DNA of 64,000 nucleotides, from NCBI RefSeq assembly GCF_036588685.1, contig NC_086381.1:49599431-49663430 (forward strand), read 5' to 3'. The position numbers and the translations under genes were made by a program. Below are positions 50,191 through 61,100 of this stretch, in pieces (position 1 is the first letter of the stretch; each line of letters starts with the position of its first letter). The notes below the pieces were generated by a model. The model was given only the letters and a program-made list of their open reading frames with translations, had not been told where the DNA came from and did not search any database. This DNA is from Mytilus trossulus (Eukaryota; Mollusca; Bivalvia; Mytilida; Mytilidae).

Positions 50191-50900
50191 TGCCTAGTTG
50201 GTGCTGCCCCTAAAGCATCTATCGGATGTTGAATAAATGAACAATAACCACAGTAAAGTTTTTCCTTTGCAATATCATCCTGATCCTTCGACTAAATTTA
50301 GTTTTTTGCTCTTGGTCACTTATCTTCTTGTTACTTTTCTCATACAGTTCAGAAAGAGAAATCTGGTGGTTTTGGAATTTCGGCCTTAATTTAAAAAAAA
50401 TCAGTTTTGGTAGTCAACTCTTTAAGACTTTTCCCTTTTTCAGGAATCGTTTAGGTTTATATTGTCACATTGACTCATGCCTATACAAAAAACTTATATA
50501 CAATAGAATTTTAAAATTTAACATCAGCAATGTTGTCAATAAACACTTCGAATTGATCTATAAGATGTAATTCCCTTTATAAAAAGATTTTACGAATTTT
50601 AATTGAGTGCTTCTTTGCCTTTCCTATACTTACAGGAAAAGTTTCCTTATATATGGATCAACCAATGAAATTTTTCTTTCACCTTCAACGACTGGTTCAG
50701 CACTGCAATAACGGAAATCAAGTATTTCTGAATCAATAATTTAACCTAGTAAAATTACCGATGAATTAGCTGGAAGAGTAAATGATTCCTTCAACACAAC
50801 TCTTGTCCTTTATCTAACCTCCTAATGAATCCATTGACCTTTTATTTCTAAGCCCTTGTTAGTATTGATTGTGATATCATAAAGGCAACAGTAGTATACC
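50190..50900. other. No gene; flank of Ty3/gypsy remnant
   Basis: The first hundred bases or so may continue the decayed polyprotein upstream of the RT. The rest is AT-rich and unrecognised. Confidence 0.4.
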
Positions 50901-50904
50901 GCTG

Positions 50905-51400
50905 TTCAAAACTCATAAATCCATGGACAAAAATCAAAATCGTGGTAACAAACTAAAACCGAGAGAAACGCATTACATATAAGAGGAGAATAACGACATA
51001 TCACAAAATGTAACACACACACAGAAACGGACTATAATATAACAATGGCCATTTTTCGGACTTGGTACAGGACATTTTTAAGGAAAAAATCGTGGGTTGA
51101 ACCTGGTTTTGTGGCATGCCAAACCTCGCACTTTTATGGCCATGTGAAATATAACATCAAAATGACAACACGGGACTACACTATAAATGAATTGGAGAAC
51201 ACAATTGACAAAGAATCACAGGAACAACAGCCAACAAAAGGCAACAAGTTCAAAATTTTAATATTCCATAAATGCATTTTGTCCGCACAAGACCTGCTAG
51301 TGACGCACAGATACAAAGGCTTGAAAGCCGAATCAAGTACAAAGTTGAACAGCATCAAGGACCAAAAGATTAAAAGAAGTTGTACCAAAAACGGCAAGGG
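50905..51400. repeat. Compound of two dispersed repeats
   Basis: 50905-51030 (ACTCATAAATCCATGGACAA ... AAACCGAGAGAAACGCATTA ... ACACACAGAAACGGACTA) is a repeat I recognise as common in mussels. 51230-51400 is a reverse copy of the middle of family D (CTAGTGACGCACAGATACAA, TACAAAGTTGAACAGCATCA). The 135-codon frame at 51045-51452 spans the junction and is not a gene. Confidence 0.65.
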
Positions 51401-51584
51401 TTTTCAGCTGTTAGTTACCAGAACATCCCTATTATTTACCTGGGATTATTAATAAGATAAAATTGTAATTTTGATTTATCAAATAAAAAACTTGTTGAAC
51501 AATCGCAAAAAGCAATGTATATATTATACTATAAGTTAAGAATTGTAAACATCCCTTGAGATCTGCAGTTTCGACTATTTCATT

Positions 51585-52350
51585 GTATAGTCGCTCCAAT
51601 TTTACTTTAGGGGTCGGAAATCTGGGGTCATGAAAATATTGACATGATTGAAAAGGTGTACTTAAGTTTCCTAAAAAGAGTCTTGAATGTTAGATCAACA
51701 ACACCAAACTATATGGTCTATTGGGAAAAGTGGCAGATTTTCATTTAAAATTAATATCAAAACTAAATAACTATGCTTTTGGTCAAGGCTAGTGCAAAGC
51801 GGTAGTAACAAATTATCTGGAATTCTTATCAGTTAATGTATAAATTATATAACTCAGGCCAATACTCATTTAAATGGTTATCTTCCCTGAAACAAATTTT
51901 AGACGATACAGGATTTTCTTTTGTCTGGAATGCGCAGGGTGATATCAAAAGTTGGGATATTAAAAAAGAAATAAAACAGAGATTGGTTGACCAATTCGGA
52001 CAGAGTCTATCTGCTGATATGACAAACTCATCTAGAGGTGTGTTTTATTCTTCATACAAAACAATGTTTTGTATAGAGCCATATTTACTCAATCTTAAAG
52101 TGGCAGATGGATACATCTACAGTAAAAATCAAATATCAAAATCCCTATCGGAGTTGGTCGGCGGAGAAAATACTCTAAGAGAAAATCGTATATGCTGCCA
52201 TTGCGATTCAAATACCATTGGTGACGAATATCATTATTTTTTTGTATGTTCCAATAAACAAATAATGTCTTTAAGAGAAAAGTATATACCTACATATTAC
52301 ATAAAAAATCGTGTGCCTAAGTTGTAATAAATTATCTTGTCATGTCTTGT
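51585..52350 (+). pseudogene. Non-LTR retrotransposon ORF2 C-terminal remnant
   Basis: A frame with one stop reads VAPILL*GSEIWGHENIDMI ... STTPNYMVYWEK and ends in a stop. After a frameshift, 51836-52327 stays open for 163 codons (SLKQILDDTGFSFVWNAQGD ... CCHCDSNTIGDEYHYFFVCS ... EKYIPTYYIKN). This is the post-RT C-terminal region, with its Cys/His cluster, of a jockey-like element type frequent in molluscs. A TCTTGTC repeat tail follows at 52336-52358. Different lineage from the fragment at 38694. Confidence 0.82.
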
Positions 52351-52358
52351 CTTGTCTA

Positions 52359-53752
52359 TAACATACTAGTAATAATTTTCTGATAACAAGGATCATTTCT
52401 AAGTTTCCGGGCACTGTTACCAACATTTCCGTAAACATGAGGATGTGCTATCCCTTTAGAAACTTAATAAGATAAGTTTTTACAGGTACAACCAAACTTC
52501 AAATCCAAATCTTTATAATTATGGAAAAATTGAGGAAAGTTTTTTAAGGTAATTTATGGTAACGTAACGATATCCTAGGCCTGGTTTAATAATTTACTAG
52601 TAATACCAGATAGATTGCGTTTGTAAATGTGAAAAACGTCACAACAGACACGGGCATAGGGAACGAGCTGTGAATTATAAACACCGTACGATCGTGCCAA
52701 AGGAACACACCATCTAAAAATGTAAAATTAGCAATATGGAACGAAAAATCGTCCCTTTTGTCGTTAATTTTAGTGTGGAGTTTCCCGTTTAAAACCGAAA
52801 TATCTAAATCCAGGAAAGGACAGTTATAACCTTATACATTTCATTTGATTCATTTAAAGTGGGTTCCTTGGGTTAAATTTCAGCGTGTATATCATTTGTT
52901 CTGTGAACTGAATATCGTAGGACTGCAAATTATTGTGGATGGTCCGTGAAAAAAAATCATATCTCTATACCTGAGAGTTATGTTAAGGTATTTAGATAAA
53001 TCGTTTTCTCAGACAAAATGTTGTGTGGATGATGAATATATCACAGGGATAAAATCCGTATGTTTATACGAATTACGTTTGGTTATCAGTCAAAAGCGGC
53101 AATATCACACCGGTATGATCTCTCAAGGTCACATTCGATGTAAAAACTAAAAACGACATTTGTGAATTCATATTTTTTTTAATTCATGAAGTTGTGATTA
53201 TAATTGGAAAATAATAACCATTCATTCAATATTATCAACAAACAAAACAGGAATGAATGAGTTAGGCCGTGTACAACGTTTTGCTATAAATAGAAGATAC
53301 ATGTAGATGCATGTAAATATGATATTATAATGTGTAAATAACTTTACTTAATCTATCGAATTCACTTTTAATTAATGGTCTCGTTTAAATTTACGACTCG
53401 AGATGCTCTTTAACTAATTTTGCTCGCTTTCAAATAAATTGAAAATATTTTAAAATTGTAAACCTCAAAAAATTTTAAAAAGATTTTTTTTTTCGAGTCA
53501 ACACCAAAAAAATGCACTCAAGTTTCTATGTTAAAATTACTCTTATACTTACGACATAACAACGTTCAAATTAAAACAAGCCAGAGGTGTGCAACTTTTA
53601 AAAACTGGATCAGGCAACAGTGACGATGAATTTTAATTACTCCATGACATGATAATACATACAAATTCAAATTCAAAGTAAATTTTATATACTAGTATTA
53701 TAGGTTTATATACAAAATTGGTATTGTAGATAAATATTAAAACTTATATAAA
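52359..53752. other. Intergenic, 3' side of VWA gene
   Basis: AT-rich, no gene or recognised repeat. The VWA gene's 3' UTR should lie at its right end, but I could not identify a clear poly-A signal. Confidence 0.5.
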
Positions 53753-55730
53753 TCATTTCTTCGACTGATCAAAGTGTACACATGGGTTGGCATTATCTAC
53801 CTCTGCTTTTATGAGATTCAGTAATCTTTCAAGATCTTGGAAGTCATCGACGGCAAATAAGTGGTCAATAACTGGTTTACTGACATACGATGCAAGTTCT
53901 TTTTTGCCTTCGAGTGTAAAATCGCCAATCATTAATCCGAATACATCTGCTTTAGCTTTCAACGTTGGTAATACGGTTGAAATTGATCTTCCGCAGTTGG
54001 ATTTTCCATCAGATACAATTAAAACTTCATGTTTGGTTCCTTGACGCGCACCTGAAACGACAATTTATGAACACTTGTATAGAATGGTAAAGCAAAGTTG
54101 TATTAACATAAAATGTTCATAGAAACAAATTTTAGGTGAATAACTATAATTCTTTGAACAAAATTAAACAGAAACATGTTTTCTCCACCCCACCCACACC
54201 AACTAATAAATTTAAATGTTTACTATGATATACTGCTAAAAAGTGTGTTCATTTGTTCGGAATTTTTTACCTGCAGGATATGTCACTGGGTGTATTACGT
54301 TGACTAATGGTTTCATTGCCTCTAAGTTATATCCCCTTAAATAAACATTGATTTTATTTTCTTACCTTTAGACGATGTAAACATTTGTATGGCCTTATAA
54401 AATGCATCTCCGGTACAGGTCATTCAATTTTGATATGGTACTGCCTGTATTGCTACTTTGAGTTCTGCTATGCCATGCTTGTCATCAAAATCAAATTCTT
54501 CTACTGCGTTGGTAGAAAACTGAATAAGTGCCGCTCGGTTATAGCCGTTATGTCCTCTCGAATAGAAGGGATCTGGTACAGGGCATAACAGACCTATGAG
54601 TTCACCTGTTTGCCGTTTTGCAATTTCATAGCTACTAGATCCTATGCTACCAGACGAATCTATGATTATCAATAAATCTCTAAAATGACCAATCGGATCT
54701 GATCTTTTAACCATTCTTCGATGCGACGAATGACTTGGTTTCAAATTTCTCTGCAGAAACCCGGTGATGACTTGAGTGGCTGTTGCTTGAACCGTAGGTT
54801 TCTGTACTGAAATTCATAATTATTATGATAATGCAATATGATATCACAAATTGTATATGTAAACGTTCGTAAACTAGGGAAATCAACTCATTTTGTTTAT
54901 TTGTAATTATCGTATAAACGGAAAAATGTTTTATTAATAAACATGCTAGCTTTCGTTTTACAAGGATACGCATTAAATGTATGTATTACACGATATTCAA
55001 TGTAGATGTGCATGTACACATGCATGAACTTACATGTGCTATTTTGGTTTTCAAAAGTTTCACGATTTTAGTGAACTGAATAATAGATATCGAGTCTAAC
55101 ATAATTCTCAAAATCCAGCAATGTACGTGTGTTAAAAAAATTACAACACCTAAATGGGAAAGACAAGCTTAAGGCATCATCTTGTCCGAGAACTAGTATT
55201 ATTTTAGGGTGAAATTATTGTAGCAACTATTAGAGATGCCAAATGAATTCTGTGTTTATTTGATGTCTAGTAAATATATTGTTTTATGAAGAACATAAAA
55301 TTTATGTAATATTACTGGGAAGGACATACATATTTTCAGTAATTTCTTTCAATTTTTCCCCGATGTTGATCATTTATACTGATAATAAAGGTAAAAGAAA
55401 TTGCATTGATTTTCACAATTCATCATTGCACATGGTATAATGTCTTGTGGAAGTAAACATCTAATGAATTCATTATAGTTTGAATGACTTTACTTGTAAC
55501 TTACATGTGATCTCTGTAATTTCCGTATCATTAGGGCATGGCTTGCCACCGTTGTCAGGATACCTAAGAATAACCCTTTCTTTACGCCGTTCTCCAAATC
55601 CGTAAACATCGCTCCACTCACTCCATGGCGACATAAGACAGTCAACTTTTTTATTATTAAAGATAAAACTTTGACTAGAACCACTCGCAAACGCCAAAAT
55701 TATAAAAATTTGCCCAACAAGATTCATCAT
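53753..55730 (-). pseudogene. Secreted TSP1 + VWA protein with in-frame stop
   Basis: Exons on the minus strand: 55730-55494, 54801-54366 and 54051-53753, together 972 nt with consistent phase (323 codons plus stop). Residues 1-20 are a signal peptide. Residues 30-74 are a thrombospondin type 1 domain (CLMSPWSEWSDVYGFGERRK ... NGGKPCPND). From residue about 125 there is a von Willebrand A domain with the MIDAS motif DSSGS (LLIIIDSSGSIG) and a later SDGKSNCG. Codon 205 is TGA (54426-54424), just before MTCTGDAFYKAIQMF; neighbouring residues suggest a one-base change from a Gly codon. Everything after the stop still reads cleanly to the true end, so the break is either very recent, an allele, or a sequencing error. 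Such VWA/TSP1 proteins are typically extracellular adhesion or matrix factors. The exon 1 donor at 55493 and exon 2 acceptor at 54802 were chosen because they keep the last TSP1 cysteine. Confidence 0.85.
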
Positions 55731-56384
55731 GAATTTGAGAATGTGTTCACTTATTGTTCACTTTTATCCAAACTCATACATGTATTCGCCCAAAATGGTA
55801 AATACATACAAAGCATTAGAAAAATATATACTTTTATACTAATCCGATTTCCGCGGACCTTGAAAAGGCAACAAAATAACAACTTTTGAGGTGTGGTTTA
55901 ATGAAAAAAACGAAGTAACACATTTATATTGTTTTTGTGAGTCGTATTTTCTACATAAGAAAGCATAAGGGTTGAGTTCGATCTATTTGTTTTTGTTTTA
56001 ATTTCCACATATGCTTATGAAGACATGTACGGGGGAATAAATATTATACTAACCACCATAAACATTATAATGGACATGTGCAAACTGTTAGCAAGTTTTC
56101 AAAGTTTAATTGATGGTAACGCATTACGTCTATGTCGTGGCAACAATTCAGGCAGACTAAAGATGAGAACAATATATGCATGTTAGGTAGGCCCTTTAAT
56201 AGGGGTCAACTAGGGTATATATAGAGGGAACAATTGAAAATTTCAACGGAATATGAGGATCTAATTTATAAATTTGGAACCTGTATGTAAATAAAATTAT
56301 TTTTCTATGCATATTCAAGATCTCCTAAAAAAAAAGGCGTGGTTTGAAAAACAGATAAATTTACAAATAAACTCATCATAGATA

Positions 56385-56540
56385 CCAGGACTAAATTTAG
56401 TATATACGCCAGACGCGCGTTTCGTCTACAAAAGACTCATCAGTGACGCTCGAGTCCAAAAAAGTTAAAAAAGACCAATTAAAGTACGAAGTTGTACAGC
56501 ATTGAGGACCAAAATTCCTAAAAGTTTTCCAAATACAAGA
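56385..56540 (-). repeat. Dispersed repeat family D fragment
   Basis: GCCAGACGCGCGTTTCGTCT and GAAGTTGTACAGCATTGAGG are the reverse complement of the middle of the family D copy in C1q intron 1. Confidence 0.8.
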
Positions 56541-57296
56541 GGGACGAAAGACATCAAAGGGACAGTCAAACTCATAAATCTAAAACAAACTGACAACGCG
56601 CAAAGTGCAACCTAAAATTAAGATCTATCGTAACTGCTTATTCACCAAAGAGTAACTGGTATAACACAATCAGAAATCTATATTTAAACTAGATTGTCTC
56701 CAGTCTTCCATCGTAATAAAGCTTGACAATATAGAAAGTGGCAACATAGATTAATATAGAGGTACGAGGAAGCATAGAAGTGCGGGTTAAACAAAGAATT
56801 CAAACTAATGTTTCCAACCTACGAAATATATGCTCGAACTATCCTTTTATCGATATCAGATATAACTGACAACCAGGAGTAAAACCCTAAAATGTGTTAT
56901 TTGTGAGATAAACATATACATGTACATATTAAATAGTCGCCGACTATTTACATGTATATGTATCATGTGTAAAAAAAAATGTCGCTTTTTAATTTACGTA
57001 CATGTACAAACTAATGTACATGATATATAGAAAGCAAACATTGTATTGCTTGAATGTTATTCTAATATCAAAATTTGCTGAAATTTTGATTACCATCTCC
57101 GCATTGACTTGTTTTACACGACACTAAGTTTGACCTTATCAATACATTTTTCCCCATAAAGGAAATACGTTTTTTAAATACAAATAATACATGTACAAGT
57201 ACATGTATGGTTTAGCATTGATTTTTATAATAAGTCGTATTTTTTTTACTCCCTTTGGTGTAGTCTATTATATTATAGTATAAACCTGAACTAGGA

Positions 57297-57500
57297 GTTA
57301 GCAAATATTGCTAGCTGTGATCAGCCTTCAACAATTAGGAAAACCCTTACCACATAGTCAGCTTTAAAAGGCCCCCAAATAACAATGTAAATCAATTCAA
57401 ACAAGCAAACTAACGGCCTAATTTATAACACATAAACAACTGACAACCACTGAAGTACAGGCTCCTGACTTGAGACAGGCACATACATACATGTTAGCAG
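57297..57500 (-). repeat. Dispersed repeat family B, second half
   Basis: CAGCCTTCAACAATTAGGAA, TTACCACATAGTCAGCTTTA, AACTAACGGCCTAATTTATA and ACCACTGAAGTACAGGCTCC. It overlaps the end of the segment inserted in the 1.7-kb monomers and continues into the GACTTGAGACAGGCAC end. Confidence 0.75.
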
Positions 57501-58102
57501 GATCCCCATTTTCCTAACCTAGGACAGTGATGTAACAGTACAACATAAGAACGAACTATGAATATCAGTTTAAAAAGGCTCAACTCATCAAATGAATAAA
57601 AATACAAATACAAATGGACGTGGCCGGGTACTTGTACATCCCAACAACAAAAAGACATCAAGTACTGATCTGAAAGTACTCTCAGTTACTGAAAGCTGGT
57701 TCAAAGTCATTAACTAACAGAAGAATTTTTTTTAATTTTGACTTAATAATATCAGTTTCTTCTGTACTTTATATTTTTAAAGATATTTGGAGAAAATGTG
57801 AATATTATTAATAGCAAGATTGTACAAGTTTAAATATGAGGGGAAGATAGGAAATTTAAATAGGTTGATTTCTAGACAGATGTTTTTTGTTGTTGTTTCA
57901 GATAGAAAATGAAAACATTGTCAAGTTTAGCTTTTAAATTGTTTTGGATACTTTTTATAAAAAGATAAATCTTCAGGTTAACACATTCCAATGTATTTGT
58001 TTACTGGTTATTTAAATGTTTTGTGCATTTATATGAGGTACAAACAAATGACCACAAAAACGAATTTAGGGAAACACGTTTAAGATTATTCGTTTTTTAA
58101 TA

Positions 58103-61100
58103 TTATGACTGCTCCTGAACACTTGGACATGTATCTTGATTGATAACCAAATATAGTTCTATATGTGCTTCAGCACTCACAAGAAAACATACAGCTAAAG
58201 TAATCCAATCGAAGACACGTAACAGATTGCAGAAACGACGTCTGCCATTATATGACGCCATTTTGTTGATATTTTTGTTTTCCTGAGGGTTTTGACATTT
58301 GCCGTCTGCTTCATTGTTCATGTCATTTTTTCTTGTTTCAAAACAAACTGCGTCCTTGAGATCTCCGTTCGGAACGGTATCCAGAGGTAATAAATGTGGC
58401 TGGATTCTTCCATTCCTAGGCATCATTGACGCGTTGCCAAAATAACTCATAACAACAGAATTGAATATTGCTACAAGACTACTGCTGATTAGTTGTAAGA
58501 AGTATTTGCCTGGAATAGAATAATTGCTACATGTATATGAATCAAGTATATTTTCAATTAAAACAATGAATTAGTGCACTGTCATGTATATCATAATTTT
58601 TAAAATTTTATTTATTTTTTCAAAATTGATTTTCTTTCTGACACCGTTTTTCGTTCTTTTTTGCTATAGTGTTATTGTTTTATCATCGACTTATGCATTT
58701 GTATTGTCGTTTTGGTATCATTCGCCTCTTTTGTTTTGTGTCCATTGGGATTTGGGATCATGTGCTTTGGAATGGCTGATACTTTTGGGGGGTAAACAAC
58801 TTAATAATGAAGAAATAGTTGTTCAATCCTACATTTATCATGTACATGTATCTGTTTTTTACTGTGTTTTGGTATTCATTTTGGTTTTTGTTGCGCTTGA
58901 TCTTGCATTTTGATACTGGGAAATCTTAACCATTTTGTTCGAGTACAAGCAAACAAGAATAATTATTAAACATTAAACAATCATAATAAAGGATGAAGTT
59001 TATTTTTTCTTTGCTGTGTCTTGTGCCGTATTTTTAGTTTTTTTTTTTTTCTTTTCTTTTATTAGCCATGATAGTGTTGTCAGTTTATATTCGATGAAGA
59101 ATGAAATTCAAAACAGTGTGGCTGTGGCTATTGATCGACAGATTAAATTCATCCATTGACTGTGGCAATTTACGTGAACGTTTGTCTGTAACGACCACTG
59201 TTCACGACGTACATACGATAGACATTTTAAACTGTGGGATTACCAAAGGTTTATAACCGCCTTTAATTATAAAATAATTCGAAAACTTTATCAGGAATAA
59301 CCTTTATGTTTTGATTTATATAATTGATATAAATCAAAACATCGTGTTATTTTCGATAATTTTTTCGAATTACTTTGTTTAGGTGTTGAGAACCTATGGT
59401 GACCCCATAGTTTAAGAGTCATTTAAAAGTGCATAGTGAGCAGTAGTCGTTACATACAAATGTTCACCTAAATTGTCCTAGTCAATGGATGAATTTAGTG
59501 TGTCAATCAATAGCCACAGCCACACTGTTTTGAATTTCATTCTATGAGTTTGAATGTCTTTCGAAACTCCCTTATCGACATGAGCAGTTATTATCTTAAA
59601 TCTTATAATTTCCGATCTTTCAGCGGAAGATAAAGAAAACTTCAAAGAAAATTTTATAATAAAATTGAGAATGGAAATAGGGAATGTGTCAAAGAGACAA
59701 CATTAACCCGACCATAGAACAGACTACAGCAGAATGTCACCAACAGGTCTTCAATTCAGCGAGAAACTCCCGCACCCGAAGGCGTCCTTCCGCTAGCTAA
59801 TTAATAAACACAGCAAACTTACCTATCGTTGATATGTTCTGTGAATTAACAGGTAGCAGACTACTCACTTGAAGCATTAAAACCATAAATGTCAGATATA
59901 TCGTCATCCCAAAACTTACACGCTCTCCGCCATTGATTGGTATAAAAAACGTAAACATTGAAAGTAAAGACAGGGAAGACGCAGGAAATACAATATTATA
60001 TAAATAATATTCTGGAAGCCGCTTAAGAACTAATTTCATTATCAACGTTCGGTGAGCTTGTATCACATACACTCTTTCCATGGACCACAGTGCATGCGCA
60101 TCTTTTACGACATCGAAATGTATGAATGACCTTTCACCATCCCATTTCAAGACTTGGTGATTGTTGAATAGTGACACAGCCATTATGACCTCACACTCAT
60201 GACAGTCTACAGGAAACTTTTCAGGATCCACGTCACATCTGGTCTTGAGTTCTCCTGTCAGTATAAATCCTACTGTTCCGTTTGCTAAAACTTTGAAAGT
60301 TTCTTCTGTCATTCCATCCTTCAATACAGCAGAATCTACTTTCCTAAAAAGGATAACAAGTTGCGATGGACTAATTTTTGTGAGCGAACGGCAATTCAAA
60401 TTATCTGTCCTGTACATCACCATGCTCACGATCGCCTGGCTTAATTTTCAGATTTCACGATTGATGTGTCTTTTATTGATTTATTTGCCACTGTACGTAC
60501 TGAAATTTTGCATCCATTTGTTGCTGTTATTTTTCCGACGTAGTCGGTATAGTTTCGGTCTGTGCCCTTTGAACTTAAGGACGCTTAACTATGGCAACAG
60601 AATACGCATGCTCGAAAATCCTTTCTGTGATTGGACAAAATGCTGTCATGGTGGGTGATTTGGTTGTGTTTGAAAAAACGTCTCGAAAATTATTTCGTGA
60701 TGGAAAGCAAGTGAAAAACTATAAATATTTGAACTAGATGTTACAAAGATTTATATTTTTATTAAAATAATTGTTTCTCCAATAGCTCTTTGCATCCATG
60801 ACAGCTGTTTATTCGGGACAATTATATAATTTTTAATGTTTACTTTGTTGTACGAACGTATATGACTTTTAGAACGCACCTACTCATGTGAGATTTCCGC
60901 GGGAGATATACTACTTATAAATACTACCAATAATTTCTAGCTTTGTTAACCATGGATTAATTTTAATGTAAACAGTAGTAAATGTATATTTGTTTCTTGT
61001 TATTTGCACTGGATTTTTTGACAAATAATTTTTTTAGGTGTCATCACAATATTCTTATATATTATTGCCTTAATATAACCAGACTTAGTAAAGAATTTCT

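Larger units (their letters stand above)
55731..58102. other. Intergenic, repeat fragments only
   Basis: Between the VWA and receptor genes. Holds the family D fragment at 56385-56540, a family fragment at about 56541-56600 (GGGACGAAAGACATCAAAGG), the family B copy at 57297-57500, and a short palindrome at 56918-56960 (ACATATACATGTACATATTA / CATGTATATGTA around GTCGCCGACTA). No gene seen. Confidence 0.55.

Noticed and set aside
51045-51452. Plus-strand 135-codon frame
   Set aside because: It spans the junction of two dispersed repeats; its end is a reversed family D copy.
54424-54426. TGA read as selenocysteine
   Set aside because: VWA domains have no known selenocysteine at this place, no SECIS-like hairpin was identified, and a one-base change from a Gly codon explains it better.
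58584-58913. Plus-strand 109-codon hydrophobic frame
   Set aside because: It arises from T-rich sequence in a receptor intron; hydrophobicity follows from T-rich codons, and no homology is recognised.
60245-60658. Plus-strand 137-codon frame
   Set aside because: It is antisense to the Cys-loop exon of the receptor gene and reads as a shadow frame.
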